A stretch of 64,000 nt of DNA from an uncultured Eubacteriales bacterium (GTDB lineage: Bacteria > Bacillota > Clostridia > Oscillospirales > CAG-272), in assembly GCA_934433485.1 (NCBI GenBank), contig CAKRZR010000012.1, forward strand, positions 1-64,000. Direction: 5' to 3'. The notes beneath the pieces are model-generated. The model did no database searches and was not told the origin of the DNA. It worked only from the letters and a program-made list of their open reading frames with translations. The stretch's first letter is position 1, and each line of letters starts with the position of its first letter. Made by a program: the position numbers and the translations under genes. Of this stretch, positions 58,417-64,000 are shown in pieces.

Positions 58417-59484
58417 TCAGATGATCTCCAGACCGTCTCTGTCCGGCAGCGGATCGCGGGTCGTCGCCGGTTTGTCCTGGTACCAGAACGCTACGGAGGA
58501 AATATCGTCCTGACGCGGCAGATAGCGTCCGTAGGTGCGCCAGCCAAGCGCCTGGATCGTCACACGGCACTCGTCCGCAAACGAGATGGGATCGATGACG
58601 TGCCAGCGGTACAGGGAGAAGCGTTTGTTTGCCTTGTACACATTGTCTGTCTGATTCGGCGTCATGCCGCTGTAGGGAGTGCAGAACCGCTCGTAGCCGC
58701 TGCCGTTGTCGAAATTCCACGCGCCGCAGAAGTAATCCTCCGTGCCCGTGCCGCAGATGGTCGGAAATTCCCGATCACCGTCGAGGAAGAACTTGATCTC
58801 GCCCTCGCCCCACCAGCCATCGTTGTTCACGCCCCAGTACATGTATGTGCCGACATACTGTCCACGCGCGCCCTTGATGTCGAGTAGCGTGTGATCCGTC
58901 ATGTATGTGAGCGGATTGGAGCGGTAGAACTGCGTGTGCAGATAGCCGGCGTCCTCCTCCACCTTGTGAAGCCTGTAGTCGATCTGGTAATAGAACGCGC
59001 AGTCCTTGTCGGATATGTTCTCGATCTCGAACCGAGCACGTTTGCGGAACGGCATTTCAAGGTAGGTGTTCAGCCCGTTGCGCGGATTGACGCAGACAGC
59101 TGCGGAAACGAGCGGGAAATACTGCTCATTGGCGGTCGGCGCGCAGAAAAAGTCGCCAAGCGGGCATTCGATGCTCGGCACCGGGCAGTCGTCCCAATAG
59201 ACACGCAGAATGGTGAAGCGTCCAGTGAAGGAACCGGCGCACCAGATGTGCCGGATGGTGCCCTCGCCCTCGATGTCCGCGAGTGTGAATTTGGAGTGCG
59301 CTTTCAGCGTGATGGATGGCGAGATCTTCCAGCCGCGACCGAGATCACGCGCGCAATTTTCGCCGGTACCGTGCTCCGCCATACCGCCACAGCCACGCTC
59401 GCCTGTAAAATTTTCCGCGGAAATGGAGCGGGATTCGCCCTCCGCAATGTGGGAAAGCGCGGATAAAGGAGAGATAAACTGCAT
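58417..59484 (-). CDS. GH172 (DUF2961) glycoside hydrolase
   Basis: Encodes 355 residues; the start at 59484 (MQFISPLSALSH) follows GGAGGACG, the longer start lacks a ribosome site. It matches DUF2961/GH172: EGTIRHIWCAG, GLNTYLEMPFRKRARFEIEN, WGEGEIKFFLDGD, then GTGTEDYFCGAWNF with the conserved Glu. Known GH172 enzymes act on fructofuranose or arabinofuranose linkages, as trimers. No signal peptide. Downstream of it lies the binding-protein gene on the same strand, suggesting a shared substrate. Confidence 0.85.
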   Translation of the reverse strand: MQFISPLSALSHIAEGESRSISAENFTGERGCGGMAEHGTGENCARDLGRGWKISPSITLKAHSKFTLADIEGEGTIRHIWCAGSFTGRFTILRVYWDDCPVPSIECPLGDFFCAPTANEQYFPLVSAAVCVNPRNGLNTYLEMPFRKRARFEIENISDKDCAFYYQIDYRLHKVEEDAGYLHTQFYRSNPLTYMTDHTLLDIKGARGQYVGTYMYWGVNNDGWWGEGEIKFFLDGDREFPTICGTGTEDYFCGAWNFDNGSGYERFCTPYSGMTPNQTDNVYKANKRFSLYRWHVIDPISFADECRVTIQALGWRTYGRYLPRQDDISSVAFWYQDKPATTRDPLPDRDGLEII

Positions 59485-59628
59485 ACGATCGTCCTCCGTT
59501 GTGAATAGATTTTTGTGGATTCTATAAAATAGTATACCGGATTTCACGCTGTTTTGGAATAACCAAAGTTGCGCAAAATCCGGTAAATACATAACCATTC
59601 TTGCTTTTATCCGGGAGGCAGATAGGCT

Positions 59629-60171
59629 TTATGAGTTTGGACTGTTGTCCTTGTCTGTCTGCGGACTGTGTTCCTGCTTTTCCAGTTCCTCTATTTTTCT
59701 CATGAGATGCTTTTCGTTTTCGAGAACCCGGTCGAGCTTCTTATGCAGATCGTCGATGATCAGCTCGTTTTTCAGGTTGACCAGATAGTCATTTTCCGCG
59801 CGCTGACGGTCCTTTGCCTCCTGCCGATTCTGACTCATCATGATGAGCGGCGCCTGGATCGCGGCAATACACGACAGCACGAGGTTCAGAAGCACAAACG
59901 GATACGCGTCAAAGGCACGCACGGCAAGCAGCAGGTTGATGATCATCCATATGACCATCAGCGCGATAAAGCTGAAAATGAACGCCCAGCTTCCCGCAAA
60001 CCGCGCTACCGTATCCGCCGCCTTTTGTCCGAAGGTTTCCGGCTTATCGTTGTCCCGCACCGTGACCTTAGTGTCGATCAGCTGCTCGACCAGCTCCTCA
60101 TCGGTGAATTCCCGATCGGTGTTTTTCAAAAGCTCCTTAACGATTTTTTGCCTTTCGCTTTGTGTTTTCAT
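59629..60171 (-). CDS. DUF1003 family membrane protein
   Basis: Encodes 180 residues. The DUF1003 block is clear: DTVARFAGSWAFIFSFIALMVIWMIINLL, then DAYPFVLLNLVLSCIAAIQAPLIMMSQNRQEAKDRQRAENDY, two membrane helices and a conserved polar stretch, followed by a coiled-coil tail (KKLDRVLENEKHLMRKIEELEKQ). Function of the family is unknown. It lies 3 bases from the end of the GH2 gene on the same strand and is probably co-transcribed with it. Confidence 0.88.
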   Translation of the reverse strand: MKTQSERQKIVKELLKNTDREFTDEELVEQLIDTKVTVRDNDKPETFGQKAADTVARFAGSWAFIFSFIALMVIWMIINLLLAVRAFDAYPFVLLNLVLSCIAAIQAPLIMMSQNRQEAKDRQRAENDYLVNLKNELIIDDLHKKLDRVLENEKHLMRKIEELEKQEHSPQTDKDNSPNS

Positions 60172-60174
60172 CGT

Positions 60175-62472
60175 TTAACCCTGCAGTTTTTCCAGTAATG
60201 TGAGATAGTAATCATAATCGATGACCCGGATGTTCGCGAAATAGTGGTTCATGCCGCCTTCGTTCCCGTCGTCCCACCGAATGATGTAATACCGTTTTTC
60301 ATCCGTCGCAGGCAGCGTGTGGATCATCGTGCTTGTGTCAGATTTCACGTGTGCTGTGCCCTCCGCGAGGATTTTGCCACCGTCGTCCTCGATGGTATAG
60401 CGGAACGTTTTGTCTGCGCGCGTATCGTTGATGGCGTAAAGGCGGAGCGAACCGTCGTGCGGCTCGTCGAACATCAGGCAGAACGGCTTCTGGGAGCGCT
60501 TGATGTAGTAGTACGCGAGCTTTTTGTCGCCGTAATAGTCCACCACCGCATCGGAAATCTGCGGCCAACCGTCGATGAGGTTCCACCAGATGATTCCGGT
60601 GCGGCGCCACTTCGACAGCCGGAACCGTTCGATGAAGTATTTCTTTGCCTCCGCCTGCGAGATCTGGCTGGCACGGGAGAAGTTTTCGAGATCCGCCGTC
60701 GCCTTGCCATCCTTGCCGAACAGCGTTTCCACCTGACTCCACATCAGCCGGATGCGGTACGAGAACGGGTCTGTGTGATCAGAAACCATGCACGCGGCGT
60801 GACAGAGCCAGTATTTGTCGTCCAGGCACGGCCACAGATGATCGGCGGGAATGTATTTTGCCAGCGATTCCGGGGACGGACAGCCGTGGTAGCCGGTCTC
60901 GGACGCAAAATGGCAGACGGTGTTCCGGTAGTAATCGCCTTTGAAGTAGTCGCGCGGTCCCCAGAGATGATCCTCGGAGGTCGGCTCCTTTGTCCGGACC
61001 GCTTCCGCGTCCATATACGGCGAGGACGGCAGATACGGGCGCGTGTAGTCGAGATTGCGGATCGCCTCGGGGAGAATCTTCCGCGTGATCAGATTTTCGT
61101 TCGGATCGCGGATCTCACCGCCCCAGACCGTCGCCGCGTCGCATTCGTTGTCGCCTGCCCAAAGCACAATGGACGGATGGTGGCGCAAGAGCTTCACGAT
61201 GGTTTCCGCCTCGATTTTGAACGCGTTGGTCAGGGCGTCGTCCTGCGGATACAGCGCGCACGCCATGGCGAAATCCTGCCAGACCATGATGCCGTGTTGG
61301 TCGCAGAAATCATAAAAGAGTTCGTTTTCATATACGTTGCCGCCCCAGCACCGGACGATGTTACAGCCGATGTCGGTCAGCATGGGCAAAATCTGCGGCA
61401 GCCGTTCCTCGTCCCGGGAATGGTAGGCGTCCACGGGCACCCAGTTCGAGCCCATCGCGAAAATCCGCTTGCCGTTTACGATAAAGCAGAACTCGCCCTC
61501 GCCATCCGCGTTTGTCGTGCTGGTACGATCGAGCTGTACGGTGCGGATACCGGTGTCGTTTTCCCATACGTGGACCGGTTCTCCGCGATAGAACAGCTCC
61601 GCCGTGATGTGGTAGAGGTTCGCGTCGCCATAGTTGTGCGGCCACCACAGCTTTGCGTTCGGCACATGGAGCGCGAAGGTGGCTCCGGTATGCCACAGCG
61701 TCCGTTCGGTCTGGAATACGCTGTTGCCGCAGACGCCGGTAATCCTCAGCTTGTACTCCCGGATATCGCCGCGCGCTATGTGGCAGTTATAATTGCACTT
61801 CAGCACCGCGCCATTGCCGTCCAGCCGTGTTGTCTGGAAGAACACGTCCTTGATATACGCGTTCGGCCGGCTTTCTATGTAGATATGGCGCCAGATTCCC
61901 ATGCTGACCGCGCGGCACATGATGTCCCAACCGTACATATGCGGCGCTTTGCGGGTATACAGGGACTCAAAGGAGTAGGGTTGCGCCTGCGAAAATACCG
62001 GAACATCGTGTTCCCGCGCCTTGATTGTGGCGGATGTGAAGCGTATGGACAGCTCATGCGTACCCTTTGTCAGTCCGGGAAGCGTAAATTCGTGCGGGAT
62101 GAGCATGTTGGCGCTCTCCCCGATCTTTTTGCCGTCAACGAAGAGCTGAGCAAAGCAGTCCAGACCCTCGCAGACGAGCACCGGAGTGACAGACGCGTCT
62201 CCGTCCCAGGCAAAGGTGCGATAGTAAACGGCGTCCATATTTTCGCAGTCGTAGAGACGATACACGTTGTCGCCGTAGAAGATCTCCGGACACTTTTTCG
62301 CGCGTTCCAGATCGAGCTCCAGATTGCCGGGGACCTTTGCCGGAATTTTCGTCATCGGCGCGGCGTCACAGGCAGCGGCAGTCGTCCACGCGGGATCCAT
62401 ATCCCAGTGATAGCCGTATGCGCAGGTCCAGTCGCCATCCAGCATAAGACGGCGAAGGTGGCTTTGTTTCAT
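60175..62472 (-). CDS. GH2 beta-mannosidase-like glycoside hydrolase
   Basis: Encodes 765 residues. It has the GH2 order: an N-terminal sugar-binding beta sandwich (LDGDWTCAYGYHWDMD...YYRTFAWDGD...GLDCFAQLFVDGKKIGE), an Ig-like domain, and a TIM barrel with GSNWVPVDAYHSR, IVRCWGGNVYENELFYDFCDQHGIMVWQDF, the acid/base Glu in LWAGDNECD (near 442) and the nucleophile Glu in FASETGYHG (near 526). No signal peptide. It probably removes beta-mannose or a similar unit from imported oligosaccharides. Confidence 0.88.
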   Translation of the reverse strand: MKQSHLRRLMLDGDWTCAYGYHWDMDPAWTTAAACDAAPMTKIPAKVPGNLELDLERAKKCPEIFYGDNVYRLYDCENMDAVYYRTFAWDGDASVTPVLVCEGLDCFAQLFVDGKKIGESANMLIPHEFTLPGLTKGTHELSIRFTSATIKAREHDVPVFSQAQPYSFESLYTRKAPHMYGWDIMCRAVSMGIWRHIYIESRPNAYIKDVFFQTTRLDGNGAVLKCNYNCHIARGDIREYKLRITGVCGNSVFQTERTLWHTGATFALHVPNAKLWWPHNYGDANLYHITAELFYRGEPVHVWENDTGIRTVQLDRTSTTNADGEGEFCFIVNGKRIFAMGSNWVPVDAYHSRDEERLPQILPMLTDIGCNIVRCWGGNVYENELFYDFCDQHGIMVWQDFAMACALYPQDDALTNAFKIEAETIVKLLRHHPSIVLWAGDNECDAATVWGGEIRDPNENLITRKILPEAIRNLDYTRPYLPSSPYMDAEAVRTKEPTSEDHLWGPRDYFKGDYYRNTVCHFASETGYHGCPSPESLAKYIPADHLWPCLDDKYWLCHAACMVSDHTDPFSYRIRLMWSQVETLFGKDGKATADLENFSRASQISQAEAKKYFIERFRLSKWRRTGIIWWNLIDGWPQISDAVVDYYGDKKLAYYYIKRSQKPFCLMFDEPHDGSLRLYAINDTRADKTFRYTIEDDGGKILAEGTAHVKSDTSTMIHTLPATDEKRYYIIRWDDGNEGGMNHYFANIRVIDYDYYLTLLEKLQG

Positions 62473-62512
62473 AGAGGTTCCTCCAGGTTTTTGAAAGAAT
62501 CAGGTTTGTTTC

Positions 62513-62541
62513 ATTATACCAAGCACGCCGCGTCCTGTCAA
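62513..62541 (-). promoter_or_regulatory. Promoter of the GH2 gene
   Basis: On the minus strand TTGACA (62541-62536) and TATAAT (62518-62513) with 17-bp spacing, about 40 bases before the start. Confidence 0.88.
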
Positions 62542-62642
62542 GGGATTTGCGTCGAATTTACAGAAAAATCGGGAACTGCGCTGTTTTTGACCAATTCCAC
62601 ACCGATATGACGGAGAATTTACAGCCTGTTTACACCTCGCCG

Positions 62643-62671
62643 TTGTAATTTTGCGAGATTTTTGCTATAGT
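62643..62671 (+). promoter_or_regulatory. Promoter of the LTA synthase-family gene
   Basis: TTGTAA (62643-62648) and TATAGT (62666-62671) with 17-bp spacing, 35 bases before GTG 62707. Divergent from the GH2 promoter. Confidence 0.6.
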
Positions 62672-62706
62672 ATCGTATCATATCCTTGCAAAATGGAGAA
62701 TGTACC

Positions 62707-64000
62707 GTGAAACGAGACAGCGTTCGTTCCTCTTTCTATCTGCTGCTGCTTGCCGCTGCTCTGGCAGTGGTTACAGAGTGTCTCAATACAAAATCCTTCG
62801 TCGACGGAATCCTGTTCCCCGCGGCGCATCCGTATGCGTATGTGATGAATGTGCTGCTTTTGTGGTCGGTCTATTCTGTCTGTCTCCTGTTTCGCCGCAG
62901 GGTATTTGTGCTCGGCTGCGCGCTTGTTCTGACAATGAGCCTGGCGGTCGCGAACTGTGTGGTGCAGATGTTCCGTTCCACGCCGCTCGCCGCCATCGAT
63001 TTCAGCATTCTGCGCTCCATGTTCAAGGTGCTGCCAAAGTACATGAAGCTCTGGCAGATCATCGCGATCGCCGCGGCGCTGGCTGGCTGTGTCATCGCCC
63101 TGGCTGTATTGTTTCGCAAATGCAAGCGACACCCGCGCCGCGTGCTTCCCGCACTTGTCTGTATGCTCGTTCCGCCCGTTTGTTTTGGCGTTCTGTATAG
63201 CATTGGCGAGAAGACCGGATGTTTGCCTAAGCGAATTTCCGCGCTGACAGAGGATTATCGCGCCTATGGTTTTCCGTACGCGTTTACGAGGAGTGTATTT
63301 GATCGTGGCATTGACCGTCCGGACACCTATACACCGGAGGAGATGGACGAGATCACGGAAAAACTGGAATCTATAGAGACAGAGCCAGAAACGGAGCCGA
63401 CCGCAGGTGCTGTCGCAGACAAAAAGCCGAACGTGATTGTATTGCAGCTGGAATCCTTTATCGACGTGAACCGCATGGAGGGCTATACATTTTCAGAAGA
63501 TCCGGTGACATGCTTTGCGGAGCTGAAGCGAACGTGTCCCTCCGGTTATTTGACGGTACCCTCTCTCGGCGGCGGCACGGCAAATACGGAATTTGAGGTG
63601 CTGACCGGGATGTGCCTGTCGTATTTCGGCGCCGGGGAATATCCGTACAAGACGTGCTTACAGGAGACAACGTGCGAATCGATGGCGTACCTACTGCGCA
63701 ATGCCGGATATACGACACATGCCATACACGACAACACCGCGACCTTCTACGACCGCAATACCGTCTATCCGAAGCTCGGCTTTGATACGTTCACGCCGCT
63801 TGAGTATATGGAAAACGTGACCTACAACGAGCTTGGCTGGGCAGAGGACAAGGTGCTGCTCGATGTGATCACGGACACATTGGACAGTACCGTCGGCGCG
63901 GATTTCGTCTTTGCCGTATCGGTGCAGCCGCATGGGAAGTATCCGACCGACTATGTGTCTGCCGCCGACGACATCACATTCACATCCCCGGAGCCGCTTA
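62707..64000 (+). CDS. LTA synthase-family membrane sulfatase (partial, runs off the right edge)
   Basis: Open from GTG 62707 (GGAG at 62695-62698) to the window end, 431 codons visible. Five or so N-terminal membrane helices (SSFYLLLLAAALAVVTECL, YAYVMNVLLLWSVYSVCLLF, VLGCALVLTMSLAVANCVV, LWQIIAIAAALAGCVIALAVLF, VLPALVCMLVPPVCFGVLYSI) are followed by the extracellular alkaline phosphatase/sulfatase domain: KPNVIVLQLESFIDVN with the metal ligand and GGGTANTEFEVLTGM with the catalytic Thr. Members transfer glycerol phosphate to build lipoteichoic acid or modify other wall polymers. Confidence 0.85.
   Translation, partial: MKRDSVRSSFYLLLLAAALAVVTECLNTKSFVDGILFPAAHPYAYVMNVLLLWSVYSVCLLFRRRVFVLGCALVLTMSLAVANCVVQMFRSTPLAAIDFSILRSMFKVLPKYMKLWQIIAIAAALAGCVIALAVLFRKCKRHPRRVLPALVCMLVPPVCFGVLYSIGEKTGCLPKRISALTEDYRAYGFPYAFTRSVFDRGIDRPDTYTPEEMDEITEKLESIETEPETEPTAGAVADKKPNVIVLQLESFIDVNRMEGYTFSEDPVTCFAELKRTCPSGYLTVPSLGGGTANTEFEVLTGMCLSYFGAGEYPYKTCLQETTCESMAYLLRNAGYTTHAIHDNTATFYDRNTVYPKLGFDTFTPLEYMENVTYNELGWAEDKVLLDVITDTLDSTVGADFVFAVSVQPHGKYPTDYVSAADDITFTSPEPL

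Noticed and set aside
61130..61150. Altered catalytic motif in the GH2 enzyme (GDNE instead of GNNE)
   Set aside because: The Asn-Glu pair needed for catalysis is intact; only the preceding residue differs.
1..64000. tRNA, rRNA or insertion sequence genes
   Set aside because: No cloverleaf with GGTTCGAATCC-type arm, no rRNA-like sequence and no transposase was recognised on either strand.

Overview
The window looks like a chromosomal piece of a Gram-positive anaerobe of the Clostridia (Bacillota), probably a gut or rumen commensal of moderately high GC. This is inferred from strong AGGAGG-type ribosome sites, TTGACA/TATAAT promoters, lipoproteins with long ET-rich linkers, sporeformer-type regulators (MerR, AraC, ECF sigma) and a sugar-degrading gene set. 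Genus cannot be read from the sequence.

Bases 1-27.4 kb are a siphovirus-type prophage, cut at the left edge, so no integrase or lysogeny module is visible. Small zinc-ribbon and hypothetical genes lead into an HUH endonuclease and a VRR-NUC nuclease, then HNH, terminase, portal, protease, capsid (HK97 type), head-tail joining genes, major tail protein, tail chaperones with a -1 frameshift, tape measure, tail tip and fibre genes, a two-domain lysin and holin-like proteins. A five-gene cassette of unknown function follows. At the right end lie small accessory genes run from two near-identical promoters, each with a palindrome between -35 and -10.

Bases 27.7-35.3 kb hold a type I-C CRISPR-Cas locus: cas3, cas5, cas8c, cas7, cas4 and a ten-repeat array. 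Three things stand out. (1) Between cas3 and cas5, on the minus strand, is a promoter-driven RNA built from degenerate CRISPR repeats. Its guide matches the cas5 promoter next to a TTC PAM, with mismatches only at positions 6 and 12 of the first 17, which is the pattern expected of a Cas-regulating crRNA-like RNA. (2) cas1 and cas2 have been removed by one internal deletion that leaves the first codons of cas1 joined to the last 28 codons of cas2, so interference genes remain but adaptation is lost. (3) Spacers 9 and 1 match the neighbouring prophage at 29 of 34 positions; spacer 9 lies beside a TTC PAM in the portal gene. The immune system therefore met relatives of this phage, and the prophage's right-end genes are candidates for anti-CRISPR functions.

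Bases 35.3-47.3 kb contain an ECF-like sigma factor with a long C-terminal extension, two tandem HTH-membrane proteins, and a divergent pair of operons: AraC regulator plus two ABC exporter-fold subunits on the minus strand, and a ketopantoate reductase-like enzyme, membrane protein, methyltransferase, GNAT acetyltransferase and ATC-hydrolase-family protein on the plus strand. The divergent region carries two copies of a GTTAGT-N4-RCTAAC palindrome, suggesting joint control, possibly of a small-molecule (metallophore-like) synthesis and uptake system.

Bases 47.4-64 kb carry a MerR regulator with four membrane segments, an ABC transporter, an aldo/keto reductase, a GNAT protein, then a carbohydrate cluster: GH10-like enzyme, BNR sialidase-like protein, lipoprotein, EamA transporter, solute-binding lipoprotein, GH172 (DUF2961) enzyme, DUF1003 protein, GH2 beta-mannosidase-like enzyme, and the start of an LTA-synthase-family sulfatase that runs off the right edge.
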